Source: JAVJSD01 sp040219575
GTDB lineage: Bacteria > Planctomycetota > Planctomycetia > Pirellulales > Pirellulaceae
Length of the DNA stretch: 64,000 nt
Reading direction: 5' to 3'
Assembly (NCBI GenBank): GCA_040219575.1
Contig: JAVJSD010000140.1
Coordinates: 39,104-103,103 of the forward strand
The position numbers and the translations under genes are program-made. The notes beneath the pieces are model-generated. The model worked only from the letters and a program-made list of their open reading frames with translations. It ran no database searches and was not told where the DNA came from. Of the stretch, positions 10,304 through 18,542 are shown one piece after another (the first letter of the stretch is position 1; the number at the start of each line of letters is the position of its first letter).

Positions 10304-12223
10304 CTAGGGAACCGATCGGTTCGCGCCGTCGAGTTGGTTCAGCGCGCGGTTGAGCACGCGGACCGTGTACTTCCCCCCGGCGTACAGCTCCTTGCGCGGC
10401 GTGAGGGCGGCCCGCATCGCGTCGATCACCGGCCGAGCTTGCTCCTCGGCTTCATCCAGCACGATCGCCGCCTGCAGGCGCTCCCATTGTTCTCCCCCTT
10501 CGAGCTCCCGCGCCAGCACCGGCAGCGCGTCTTCCGGTTGTCCCAATCGGCACAGCGCCCGCGCGGCGGCGATGCGGACCACCGCCGATTCGTCGCCGAG
10601 CGCTTGGCGCACCGCGACGTCGGCCGACTTGGCGCCGCCGAGTTGATCGCCGCCGCCTTGACCGCCGGCGAGGTTGCCGATGCCGACCGCGCCCCAGTAG
10701 CGGACCGCGGCGTCTTCATCTTCCAGGGCCGCCACGAGCTTGGGCAAGGCGGAGGCGTCCGACGAGGCCAGCACCGCGGTTCGCGCCACCCGCCAGCTCA
10801 GCGCGTCGCCCCCGCGCTGCCGTAGGATGCCGTAGCGGTGGCCGATCTGCTTCTCCCGCGCGACCAGCAGCGGTTCGGCGATCAGGCCCAGGTCCTTTGT
10901 CTCCTCCACCCAGGCCAGGTGCGCCGCTCGCAATCGCTTGAGCACCTCGGCGTAGGCGGGATCCGCGGCCAGGTTGTGGATCTCGTGCGGATCCGACTGG
11001 GTGTCGTACAACTCCTCCACCGCCTTGCGCGGCGCGAAGTAATGCTCGGCCGCCGTGGGCAGCTCGCCCGCCTCGTGCAGCCGCCGCAACTCCGCCATCG
11101 TGGCGCCCTGCTCGGGCGTGTTCATGTACTGGTAGTACGTCTTCAGCGGCTCGTAGTTGCGGAGGTACTTGTAGCGCTGGTCGCGCACCATGCGGATGAT
11201 GTCGTACCGCTCGTCCATCCGATCGCGGGCGCCGTACACGTAGTCGCGCGGCGGGGGCGTTTTCCGACCAAGAAACGGCCGCCCTTGTGCGTGCTCGGGA
11301 AGCGGCACACCGGCCAGGTTCAGCACCGTGGGGCCGAAGTCGATCGAACTGACGAGCTGATCGGTGACGGCGCCGGGGACGCCTTGCTTGCCGACGCGCA
11401 GCTTCTCGGGAATGCGCACCACCAGCGGAATGTGCGTGCCGCTGTCGTACAGCCAGCGTTTGGCCCGCGGCAGACCGATGCCGTGATCCGACCAGAAGAA
11501 GACGATCGTGTCGTCGGCCAGTCCGTCTTCCTCCAGTTGCGCCAGCAGATCGCCGGCCCAGGCGTCCATGGCGGTGATCAGTTCGTAGTTCCGCTTCCAG
11601 TCCTCGCGGATGACGGGCGTATCGGCGTAATACGGCGGCAGCGTGGTGAGCGTTTTCGCGTCCTGCCGCTGCTCGGGGGCGAGCTTGCTGGTCACGCTCT
11701 TGTACTTCGCGGCGCTGGCGATGCCGCTCTCGTGGCAGCCGGTGAAGTTGAACACGGCGAAGAACGGCTGCTCCTCGTCGGGCCGGCCGCGCCAATGCGC
11801 CTTGCCGCTCGATTCGTCCCACGTTCCCTTGGGCGTCGAGAATTGATAGTCCTGCTTCGAGTTGTTCGTGCAGTAGTAGCCCGCCTGGCGGAGATAGGTC
11901 GGAAACGGTTTGATGAACTCCGGCAGTCGGGCCTGGCTGCGCATGTGCTGCGTGCCGAGCGTCGTCTGGTACATGCCGGTGATGATGCCGCTGCGGCACG
12001 GCGCGCAGACGCCGGCGGTCGTGAAGGCGTTGGCGTAACGCACGCCCTCGCTCGCCAGCCGATCGATATGCGGCGTGACGGCGTGGGGATCGCCGTAGCA
12101 GCCGATGTGCGGGCTGATGTCCTCGCACGACAGCCAGAGGATATTCGGACGCTCGGCGGCGAGCGCCGGCGCGGCGAACAGCGAAAGCAACAGGGCGAGT
12201 AGGGGGAAACGGTGTTTCATCAA
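10304..12223 (-). CDS. Secreted sulfatase with C-terminal HEAT-like repeats
   Basis: 639 residues with a signal peptide ending near A-L-A-A (residue about 23). The start may be the second of two adjacent ATGs. NILWLSCEDISPH gives the first metal-binding Asp. CAPCR at 73-77 is the sulfatase C-x-P-x-R motif whose Cys is converted to formylglycine. FFWSDHGIGLPRAK supplies the second metal/His cluster. From about residue 490 onwards there are Ala/Leu-rich repeats (AVRYWGAVGIGNLAG, SAVVRIAAARALCRLG) of HEAT/PBS type, an arrangement found in planctomycete sulfatases. The likely substrate is a sulfated polysaccharide. A formylglycine-generating enzyme is not in the window. Confidence 0.92.
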   Translation of the reverse strand: MMKHRFPLLALLLSLFAAPALAAERPNILWLSCEDISPHIGCYGDPHAVTPHIDRLASEGVRYANAFTTAGVCAPCRSGIITGMYQTTLGTQHMRSQARLPEFIKPFPTYLRQAGYYCTNNSKQDYQFSTPKGTWDESSGKAHWRGRPDEEQPFFAVFNFTGCHESGIASAAKYKSVTSKLAPEQRQDAKTLTTLPPYYADTPVIREDWKRNYELITAMDAWAGDLLAQLEEDGLADDTIVFFWSDHGIGLPRAKRWLYDSGTHIPLVVRIPEKLRVGKQGVPGAVTDQLVSSIDFGPTVLNLAGVPLPEHAQGRPFLGRKTPPPRDYVYGARDRMDERYDIIRMVRDQRYKYLRNYEPLKTYYQYMNTPEQGATMAELRRLHEAGELPTAAEHYFAPRKAVEELYDTQSDPHEIHNLAADPAYAEVLKRLRAAHLAWVEETKDLGLIAEPLLVAREKQIGHRYGILRQRGGDALSWRVARTAVLASSDASALPKLVAALEDEDAAVRYWGAVGIGNLAGGQGGGDQLGGAKSADVAVRQALGDESAVVRIAAARALCRLGQPEDALPVLARELEGGEQWERLQAAIVLDEAEEQARPVIDAMRAALTPRKELYAGGKYTVRVLNRALNQLDGANRSVP

Positions 12224-12288
12224 GGCGCGCCTTCCTCGGGTCGATTGAGTCGATGGATGCGAAGTTCAGCTCGCGTGGGTCACAGCGG

Positions 12289-12636
12289 CTACACCGCTTC
12301 GGGGCCGTGGCTCAAGTCGCTGATCCGCAGCGTCTCTTCCATCGGCAGCACGAAGATCTTGCCGTCGCCGATGTTGCCGTCGGGGCCGGTGCGGGCCACG
12401 CTCGAAATGGCCTCGATCGTGCGATCCAGGAAGTCCTCGTTGACCGCGATCTCCAGGGCCACCTTGCGCAGCAACTGCGTTTTGTACTCCACACCGCGAT
12501 ACAACGCCGTCTGCCCTCGCTGACGGCCGTAGCCTTGGGCGTCGCAGACCGTCATCCGTTCGACGCCCACGCGCAACAGCGCCTCTTGCACCGCCTTGAG
12601 CTTCGTCGGCTGAATGATGGCCAGGATCAGTCTCAC
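12289..12636 (-). CDS. glnB: PII nitrogen regulatory protein
   Basis: 115 residues, normal length for the GlnB/GlnK family. The T-loop carries YGRQRGQTALYRGVEY with Tyr51, the usual uridylylation site, in register. The B-loop signature ARTGPDGNIGDGKIFV binds ATP/ADP, and the C-loop follows. PII trimers sense 2-oxoglutarate and adenylate charge and regulate ammonium uptake and glutamine synthetase. No amtB or glnA lies next to it; it is followed by unrelated small genes, so whether it is a GlnB or GlnK type cannot be said. Confidence 0.93.
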   Translation of the reverse strand: MRLILAIIQPTKLKAVQEALLRVGVERMTVCDAQGYGRQRGQTALYRGVEYKTQLLRKVALEIAVNEDFLDRTIEAISSVARTGPDGNIGDGKIFVLPMEETLRISDLSHGPEAV

Positions 12637-12697
12637 GTTATTTCTCTCGCTGTCGAATTAGGCGTCTTGAAATCGCTCGACCTCGCGATTCCCCCTA

Positions 12698-12773
12698 AGC
12701 GGAACTCGCCAGAGTTCCGAGAATTCTCCCAATTCGGAAGTCTTGGCGACTTCCGCTGCAAACTTTGGGAGAA
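12698..12773. repeat. Family B palindromic repeat (diverged)
   Basis: GCGGAACTC-GCCA-GAGTTCCG is followed by CGGAAGTC-TTGGC-GACTTCCGC. The stem sequences match those at 9471-9587 but the loops are different (GCCA/TTGGC instead of GTGA/TCAC), so this is a diverged sub-family. It lies upstream of the PII gene. Confidence 0.75.
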
Positions 12774-12822
12774 ATCCGCGTCGCACCGATCGCAGTCTAA
12801 CACACTTGTTGCAAGCCGAGTA

Positions 12823-13113
12823 TCAAGCCGCCCGGTCGTCGCTCGCCGTCGAACCGCCGCGGGCTGACGGCGCCTGCTCGCCGCGGCCGTCCGGCGACAA
12901 TCGCGGCAGCAGCAGCGTCTCCAGCAGCCAGAACGTTCCGATCATCAACACCAGGTGCGCCGACGAGAGCACGGCCAACACGCCGGCGGCGCTGAGGTAG
13001 ATCCGCCCCGGCCCCCATTGCCACAACGACGCCGCCATGCACGTGGCCGTCAGCAGCAGGAACACGGCCCGCAGGCAGAACTGGCGGCGGTTGGGGAAGT
13101 AGGGGGCGATCAA
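12823..13113 (-). CDS. Small membrane protein, unknown
   Basis: 96 residues with two or three hydrophobic segments (about 13-33, 39-57 and 53-75), a charged C-terminal tail, and no recognised family. A longer frame overlaps on the same strand, but it is Arg/Pro-rich and shadow-like, so this one was preferred. It sits 30 bp downstream of the DUF427 gene and runs the same way, so co-transcription is possible. Confidence is moderate because membrane-like composition is the only support. Confidence 0.5.
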   Translation of the reverse strand: MIAPYFPNRRQFCLRAVFLLLTATCMAASLWQWGPGRIYLSAAGVLAVLSSAHLVLMIGTFWLLETLLLPRLSPDGRGEQAPSARGGSTASDDRAA

Positions 13114-13143
13114 GGCGCGTTCTCGGGCGGGAAGCGGGCGGCG

Positions 13144-13425
13144 TTAGCGAATCTCGACGCCTTTCCAAAACGCAACGTGTCCGCGAAGGTTCTCGGCCGC
13201 CGACTTGGGATCGTCGTAATACCAGGCGGCGTCGGCGTTCGTCTTGCCGTCCACCTCCAGCGAGTAATACCGGGCCGTTCCCTTCCAGCCGCAGACGCTG
13301 GTGGTGTCGCTCTCCTGAAAGTACCGGCGATGGAGCGACTCGGGCGGAAAGTAGTGGTTCCCCTCGACGACCTGCGTGGCGTCGCTCTCGGCCAGCACCG
13401 CGCCGTTCCAGATTGCTTGCGGCAT
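13144..13425 (-). CDS. DUF427 domain protein
   Basis: 93 residues from the internal ATG (MPQAIWNGAV). The frame continues upstream but there encodes only an Arg/Lys-rich repeat that overlaps the previous gene's end. The sequence AIWNGAVLAES, VEGNHYFP, CGWKGTARYYSL and AAWYYDDP matches the single-domain DUF427 family throughout its usual length of about 90 residues. The molecular function of DUF427 is not established. It begins 13 bases after the stop of the coiled-coil lipoprotein gene, so the two are probably transcribed together. Confidence 0.88.
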   Translation of the reverse strand: MPQAIWNGAVLAESDATQVVEGNHYFPPESLHRRYFQESDTTSVCGWKGTARYYSLEVDGKTNADAAWYYDDPKSAAENLRGHVAFWKGVEIR

Positions 13426-13438
13426 CGCAGTCGCTCCT

Positions 13439-14347
13439 TTACTCGTCCTTCTCTTTCGGATCGTTCTCTTTCGGATCGTTCGCTTCGCCCGAGGATTCTT
13501 TCGCATCGTCTTTTGCAGGAGACGGCTGAGGTTCGCCGTCGCCGGCGGGCTTATCGCTCTTCTCCAAGTCGGCGATCCGCTTCTTCAGCGCCGCGATCTC
13601 GTCTTCCGCTTTGGCGCGCTGGCGCTCGGCCTCGCTGGCCGCCTTCTGCGCGTCGGCCAGGGCCTTCTTTAGCTGCTCGATTTCCTTCTGCGTCGGCGTG
13701 AGTGCGGCGAGGGCCTTCTCCCTGGCCTCCTCGGCGGCTTTCTTCTGTTCGAGAATGAGCTTGGCCGCCGACTCCGCCTGCTTGGCCTTGACCTCGGCCA
13801 GGTCGATCTCCTTGCGGAGTTCGGTCTCGATCGTCTTCAGGCGGGCCAGCGCCTCGGCGGCTTGCTTCTTGGCCTCCGCAGCGAGTTTCTCCTGCTCGGC
13901 GGCGAACGTCTGATGCTTCTTGGCGAACGCCTCGGCTTCGGTCTGCAGCTTCTTGGAGTCGGCCAGGTCCTGTTCGACCTTCTCTTTCGCCTCGACCGCC
14001 TGGTTTGCCCGGTTCATGGCCGCGGCCACGGCGTCCTTGGCGGTCTCGGCCGCCTCACGCTGCTTGTCGGCCTCCGCCTTCTGCTCCAGCGCCTCTTGCT
14101 TGGCGTCATCCGCGAACTTCTTGGCGGCGAGGGCGTCCTCTTCGGCCTCGGCCTTGGCCGCCAGCGCATCGAGCCGCGCCTGCTCGGCCGCTTCCGCCGC
14201 CTCGCGGGCTTCCATTTCCGCCTGCTTGGCCTTGTCGGCCTCGGCTCTCGCCGCCTCCGCCTCTTTCTTGGCGACTTGAACTTCGTTGCAGCCAGACATA
14301 CCGACAGCCACCACCGCGGCCAACAGCAGGAGGGTGATTCGCTTCAT
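13439..14347 (-). CDS. Coiled-coil lipoprotein, Ala/Lys/Glu-rich
   Basis: 302 residues. The signal ends in the lipobox G-M-S-G-C with Cys20. Residues 25-270 form a nearly continuous predicted coiled coil rich in EAEAAR, KAEAEED and similar repeats. The tail is Pro/Asp/Lys-rich with a tandem NDPKE/NDPKEKDE duplication that is also visible in the DNA. The start was set at the signal peptide because upstream in-frame codons lack membrane character. It probably tethers to the outer or inner membrane and reaches across the periplasm. Low-complexity composition prevents a family call. Confidence 0.7.
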   Translation of the reverse strand: MKRITLLLLAAVVAVGMSGCNEVQVAKKEAEAARAEADKAKQAEMEAREAAEAAEQARLDALAAKAEAEEDALAAKKFADDAKQEALEQKAEADKQREAAETAKDAVAAAMNRANQAVEAKEKVEQDLADSKKLQTEAEAFAKKHQTFAAEQEKLAAEAKKQAAEALARLKTIETELRKEIDLAEVKAKQAESAAKLILEQKKAAEEAREKALAALTPTQKEIEQLKKALADAQKAASEAERQRAKAEDEIAALKKRIADLEKSDKPAGDGEPQPSPAKDDAKESSGEANDPKENDPKEKDE

Positions 14348-15284
14348 GGTTTCGCCTCTCGAAAAACGCGACGTGAACGGGCGCCTCATCGGCCCATCAG
14401 TATAACCGCCCCACCACCCCCCTGCGCGGCCCGACGGCGCTTCCCGGCGACCCGGCGGATACCAGGGACACAAGAGGGCAATCCGCGATTAGACGCCGCC
14501 GAGGAACGATGCCAATCGTCGACCTCCGGTGTGTTCCGCACTGCGGGCAAAGTCCCGCGTCGTCTCCAATTGACCAATGACCAATGACCAGGCACCAATG
14601 ACCAATCGAAGCCGAGCAAAGCTCCTGTCTCTCGCGGCCCTGCGCCGCGGGTCTTCTTCATTAGCGTCTGATCTGCGTTCATCAGCGGTTCTCCCGCTTG
14701 CGCCGCCACGAGGCGCCTCCGGTCACGATCGCCGTAGTGGTGATTCACCATCGCCGCACCGCGCCAATTCACCACCACCCCCGGGGACGTCCCTGCAACA
14801 ATGGTGAATTGGCGCCGTATTCACCACGTCGATTCACCACGCGACACTCCCTGGCGGCACTCCGCGCCGCCCACCTCTCTCTTCATTGTGTCGCACGCCC
14901 TGCGCCGCCGGCGCGCATTTCACGCGCATTTCGTGCGCATTTCGCGCGACGGTTCGTCGTGCAATTGCTAGACCGCGAGCCGCTGGGTTCACGCCAGCGC
15001 CGCGCGGCCGCATCCGTCGAAACCCCACTCGCCGCGGAGACACGCCCGATCTTCCGACAGACTCGCCCGGCCCCGGTTTGAGGCCCGTGTGCTTCGCCCG
15101 CCAAGCGGGTCGCCCGGGGGCGATCCGTGATCCATTACGGCGATTCGCGGTGCGGCCGATCAATTGAGCCGGCCGTCGGGGACCGATAGACTGAGGTCAT
15201 CCAGCGGTTCCCTCTTCCACGGAAGGACTTACGGCGCAGTTGATCGTCAGTCGGCTTACTGATCAAGTTTCCGTCGAATAACAA
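14348..15284. other. Gene-free interval with several short repeats
   Basis: No supported gene; short frames here change strand and lack family features. It contains tandem copies of GACCAAT (about 14572-14610), a 14-base perfect inverted repeat at 14761-14774/14802-14815 (GCGCCAATTCACCA) around a GC-rich loop, and GCGCATTTC-type repeats near 14914-14950. It ends against the left edge of the cassette-like region. Confidence 0.6.
14761..14815. repeat. AATTCACCA hairpin element (family E)
   Basis: A 14-bp perfect stem encloses a loop containing CCCCCGGGGACGTC. The reverse complement shares the core GACGTCCCCGGGGG plus GGTGGTGAATT with 33289-33337, so this is a two-copy dispersed element in the window. 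Confidence 0.7.
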
Positions 15285-15323
15285 GTTAGCCAGCAAGAGG
15301 GTCGTACCTCGAATCCAAATGCG

Positions 15324-15818
15324 ATGTCTGATGTGCAAATCACACTGACTCAGAACGAAGCACTCGTGCTGTTCGATCTGTTGACCTGCTACTCGCAAAC
15401 GGGCTTACTTGGAACGCGCGATCAGTCAGAACAACGGGTGTTGTGGAACCTACAATGTCTTCTTGAGAATGTGCTGCCGGAAGCACTCCATCGCGACTAC
15501 ACGAATATACTTGCCGTCGCGCAAGATGACCTGAGAGATTCCGACGGCACCAACTCACAATACGAAGAAGAAAAGGGCCGCGTTGCCTTCTGGCTTGAAC
15601 CATCGCACTTGGAATTCATCGTGAATGAATGGCGCAAAATGCCGACTGATGCTCCCGACGTTGACCGAAAGCAATGGGCAGATATCGCCTTCCGCGGAAT
15701 GGCCGCACTCAATAAATCTGGCATTGAATACAAAGCTCAGTTCCCAGCCGTTGGGTACAAACTGGTCCCTCGTGATCGAAACGACGGTTCTGACGAAAAA
15801 ATCGAACTCAGCTCGTAA
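15324..15818 (+). CDS. Unrecognised protein, first gene of cassette-like cluster
   Basis: 164 residues, soluble, with moderate G+C clearly below that of the neighbours. The N-terminal MSDVQITLTQNEALVLFDLL and the Trp/Glu-rich middle belong to no family I know. A possible R-type core site GTTAGCC lies at 15285-15291, 33 bases before the ATG, with a weak stem on its left (15219-15230 pairing with 15265-15274). The gene stops 6 bases before the first attC-like site. No Shine-Dalgarno sequence is obvious. A cassette-borne gene is the best description; the function is unknown. Confidence 0.65.
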   Translation: MSDVQITLTQNEALVLFDLLTCYSQTGLLGTRDQSEQRVLWNLQCLLENVLPEALHRDYTNILAVAQDDLRDSDGTNSQYEEEKGRVAFWLEPSHLEFIVNEWRKMPTDAPDVDRKQWADIAFRGMAALNKSGIEYKAQFPAVGYKLVPRDRNDGSDEKIELSS

Positions 15819-15824
15819 AATGCT

Positions 15825-15914
15825 GGCTAACGAACCGTTGCACACGGAGCCGCGGGCCGCTCGGTTGCTGAAACAAAGCCGTTCGCCGCGGCCCGGTGAA
15901 CTCGACCGTTCGGC
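15825..15914 (+). other. attC-like recombination site 1
   Basis: About 90 bp between the stop of the first cassette gene and the start of the second. The outer boxes are GGCTAAC (15825-15831) and GTTCGGC (15908-15914), an imperfect R''/R' pair. The inner arms around GAGCCGCGG and CCGCGGCCCGG pair with a few mismatches of the kind expected for extrahelical bases. It is less regular than the second site. Confidence 0.55.
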
Positions 15915-15952
15915 CTCATGCTGGTTGGGCCTTTCTTGGGAGGAGATACATC

Positions 15953-16648
15953 ATGATTTTGAGTTCAAGTCTGACGACAGCGAACGTTCTGGACGTGTTC
16001 ACAGACGCAGTCGCTGCCCGCCGGGGCACGGTGACGGACACGGTCGACGACGGTGAGCGACTACTGACCCGTGCTGTCCTCCCCGAGGTCGAGGAGGTGC
16101 GGCCGAAAGACCGGGTCCAAGGTGGGGTTGCGTTGAAGGCAACCGAGGAAGGGGTGTGGCTGTACCCGTACTTCTTCCGCCTAGTCTGCCGGAACGGGGC
16201 CATCGTTGCCGAAACACTCGAACCGCGATCCCTCGTCGACCTGCACCTCCAAGAACCGGACATGGCCCTGCAATCCATTCGCGAATGCATTGATGTCTGC
16301 TGTGACAAAGAGGTATTCACAAACACCATCTCTAGAATGCGTACGGCCTGTCAGTCGGAGGCCGACCTCGCCATCACCCTGCTGCCTCTCGTGTCGCGAC
16401 TCTCCACGCTGGGGAACGTCGAATTGTTGTCGCAGATCATAGATGGGTTTTTCCGCGAGGGCGACCGATCACAATTCGGCTTGGCCAACGCAGTGACTGC
16501 GGTCGCCCGTGATGCTCGGGACCCCGAGTTACGGTGGGATCTTGAGGAGTTCGGCGGCGGTGTCGCCATCGGCAAGGTTCCCTCACATCCGATTGACAGC
16601 GGGCGGAGCGCATTGGAGCGGCCGCGTCGGTTGGTGTCAGTCGGTTAG
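15953..16648 (+). CDS. Unrecognised protein, second cassette-like gene (faint DUF932 resemblance)
   Basis: 231 residues from the ATG at 15953, which follows GGGAGGAG by about 8 bases; an upstream in-frame start (15896) would run through the attC-like site. The segment YFFRLVCRNGAIV resembles the phage/plasmid DUF932 proteins that contain a conserved RVVCSNG-like motif, but this is weak. The stop codon (16646-16648) ends just before attC site 2, so gene and site fit together as one cassette. The function is unknown. Confidence 0.7.
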   Translation: MILSSSLTTANVLDVFTDAVAARRGTVTDTVDDGERLLTRAVLPEVEEVRPKDRVQGGVALKATEEGVWLYPYFFRLVCRNGAIVAETLEPRSLVDLHLQEPDMALQSIRECIDVCCDKEVFTNTISRMRTACQSEADLAITLLPLVSRLSTLGNVELLSQIIDGFFREGDRSQFGLANAVTAVARDARDPELRWDLEEFGGGVAIGKVPSHPIDSGRSALERPRRLVSVG

Positions 16649-16649
16649 G

Positions 16650-16738
16650 GCCGAACCATCGATTGAACCGAAGCCGACGGCGCAGTCCAACTGAATGGAA
16701 AATTAAACTCGTCGGCTCGGTTAATCGGGTCGTTCGGC
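16650..16738 (+). other. attC recombination site 2 (well-formed)
   Basis: 89 bp with exact complementary outer boxes GCCGAAC (16650-16656) and GTTCGGC (16732-16738), matching the RYYYAAC/GTTRRRY rule in all but one base each. The inner arms AACCGA-A-GCCGACG and CGTCGGC-TCGGTT pair with one unpaired A (an extrahelical base). A 9-base unpaired spacer lies between R and L boxes on each side, and a 30-base AT-richer terminal loop closes the structure. This is the architecture of integron attC sites. Confidence 0.8.
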
Positions 16739-16749
16739 AGCAAACGAAG

Positions 16750-17289
16750 ATGCAGTCACACATCCTCGCACGATCACTGATCGAGAAACCGGATTGGGTG
16801 AACGCAATCTGTGACTGCAAAGATCACGTCGCTAAACGCTGGGCACTCTATGCCTGCGCCAGGGCCGTACTCCCGTACTGGGAATCCCGATTTCAACACG
16901 ATGATTCCATGTCCAACCTTGTTGGCTGCATGGCAAAGGCGGCCAACATCCCGTCACCAGAGAATGATGCGAACCTGAAATCGGCAATTCCCAAACGGGA
17001 ACGAAAACACTGGGACCTATCTCCGCCACCGGGATTCTTCGAAGAACACTACAGCGATTGCCCTGCTGACTTTGCGGGCGACTCGGTTTTTTACGCGGCG
17101 TGTGCCTTCATCAATGATCCATTCGATGACCACGACGACATATCCGCGTTTGACACCGCCAAAGAATGCCTTGCCCGCGTGTTTGTTGAACGCGACGCGA
17201 ACTACAATGACGCTACCGACTACCAAGGTATGGCGGACAAGCATCTTCGCAGCAAGATGCTCGAAACACTGTCGAAAGAAGCTGCATAA
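16750..17289 (+). CDS. Unrecognised protein, third cassette-like gene
   Basis: 179 residues from the ATG at 16750, only 12 bases past the right box of attC site 2, as in typical integron cassettes. An earlier in-frame start (16663) lies within the attC and is unlikely. Sequence landmarks are HVAKRWALYACARAVLPYWE and a C-terminal NDATDYQGMADKHL. It is a soluble, Asp/Ala-rich protein of no known family. After the stop there is a short nested hairpin (17305-17335 region) but no clear third attC. Confidence 0.65.
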   Translation: MQSHILARSLIEKPDWVNAICDCKDHVAKRWALYACARAVLPYWESRFQHDDSMSNLVGCMAKAANIPSPENDANLKSAIPKRERKHWDLSPPPGFFEEHYSDCPADFAGDSVFYAACAFINDPFDDHDDISAFDTAKECLARVFVERDANYNDATDYQGMADKHLRSKMLETLSKEAA

Positions 17290-17431
17290 CTATCGAATTG
17301 AGAACGTGCATCAAAGTGATTAGAGACACTGCCACGTCACAGGCCCTTGTGCTTTCCTCGGCAATTCTCTCCACCCATGCAGTGGCGTTTGTGCCGCCAC
17401 TTGTCGATCGGTGTCGGCCGAGTTGGGGGCG

Positions 17432-18502
17432 TCAATCGAGCAGGGCGTAGCCGCGGCGGGTGATGCCCGCCAGATCGTCGGCCCAGCATTCGGCGAGCGT
17501 GGCCTGATTCGCGTTGCGGTCGACTTCCTCCAGTGCGGCGAGGCACCGCTCGAGACAGCCGGCGGCCGCTTCGGCGTCGTGCCGGTATCGCTTCACCGCC
17601 TGCTCGACGCCGCCGCGCAACACGCGGTCGCCTGCCGCCTGCAGTCCGTCCAGGCGCCGCATCAGGGCCCGATAGAAATCGACCGCGAAGCCGAAAATCA
17701 GCTTCATCCGCTCGCGCCGCAAGGGCGCTTCCTTGCCGGCCTCATTGGTGCACGCGACGACGTCGGCGGCCAGCTTGAACTGCTGCGCCTCGACGTCGAC
17801 CAGTTGCTCAAACAGCGCTGCCCGGAATTCGCGCAGCGCCGGATCGGCCGCCGCCAGGGCTTTTTCCAGGCTTCCCTGCGATAACTCCGCCAAAGCCGCC
17901 GCTTCACCGGCGTCGTCGATCAAGTTTTTCTCGACCAGCAACCGCTCGACCACCTCCAGCGGCAGCGGACGGAAACGAACCGGCTGGCTGCGCGAGCGGA
18001 TGGTCGGCAGTTGCCGCTGCTCGCTGGTCCCCACCAGGATGATCACGCTGCGCGGCGGCGGCTCCTCGAGCGTCTTCAGCAGGCAGTTGGCCGACTCGGC
18101 GTTGAAGTAGTCGGCGTCGTCGATGATCGCGATCTTGCGGCCGCCGCGGCTCGGCCGCAGCGCGATGCGGTGGCACAGTCCTTCCTGCCCGCGATGCTCC
18201 TTGTCGCCGATGAACAAGTCGAGCGTTAGCACGCCCTTGTCTTTCTTGCGGGCCACCAACTCCAGGTCGGGATGCGACTGCGCCTTGACCTGCACGCAGC
18301 CCGGGCAGACGCCGCAAGGATCGAGCGCCGCCTCGTCGCGCGTCTCGCAGAGCAGCGCTTGCGCGAGACTGAGCGCGAACGAACGCTTTCCCACCCCCGG
18401 CGGTCCCACGAACAGGAACGTACTCGCCAGCCGCCCCTGCGTCAGCGCCCGGCGAAACTGCTCGACGACGCGATCATGTCCTTCGATGCCGTTCCAACTC
18501 AT
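17432..18502 (-). CDS. holB: DNA polymerase III delta prime subunit
   Basis: 356 residues of the clamp-loader AAA+ family. GPPGVGKR at 33-40 is the P-loop. Cys52, Cys63, Cys66 and Cys69 form the zinc module typical of delta prime and DnaX. Walker B-like IIDDADYFNAESANCLLKTLEE and the SRC-like T-I-R-S-R-S-Q follow. The C-terminal part is the collar domain. The protein holds the clamp-loader pentamer with delta and tau/gamma and helps load the beta clamp. It lies downstream of the alpha-2-macroglobulin gene on the same strand but is separated from it by about 270 bp of simple repeats. Confidence 0.93.
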   Translation of the reverse strand: MSWNGIEGHDRVVEQFRRALTQGRLASTFLFVGPPGVGKRSFALSLAQALLCETRDEAALDPCGVCPGCVQVKAQSHPDLELVARKKDKGVLTLDLFIGDKEHRGQEGLCHRIALRPSRGGRKIAIIDDADYFNAESANCLLKTLEEPPPRSVIILVGTSEQRQLPTIRSRSQPVRFRPLPLEVVERLLVEKNLIDDAGEAAALAELSQGSLEKALAAADPALREFRAALFEQLVDVEAQQFKLAADVVACTNEAGKEAPLRRERMKLIFGFAVDFYRALMRRLDGLQAAGDRVLRGGVEQAVKRYRHDAEAAAGCLERCLAALEEVDRNANQATLAECWADDLAGITRRGYALLD

Positions 18503-18542
18503 GACGGTAGTGTAATGTCACGAGCGCCCGTCGGGTAGGCGA

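Noticed and set aside
12797..13168. 123-codon minus-strand frame overlapping the small membrane protein
   Set aside because: It is Arg/Pro-rich, overlaps the DUF427 stop, and the alternative frame has membrane-protein character.
14577..15163. Several short open frames between 14.6 and 15.2 kb
   Set aside because: They overlap each other on both strands, cross inverted repeats and lack start signals or family features.
17290..17431. A third attC site after the last cassette-like gene
   Set aside because: GCATAAC at the gene end could be a left box, but no matching inner arms or right box could be aligned; only an unrelated nested hairpin is seen.
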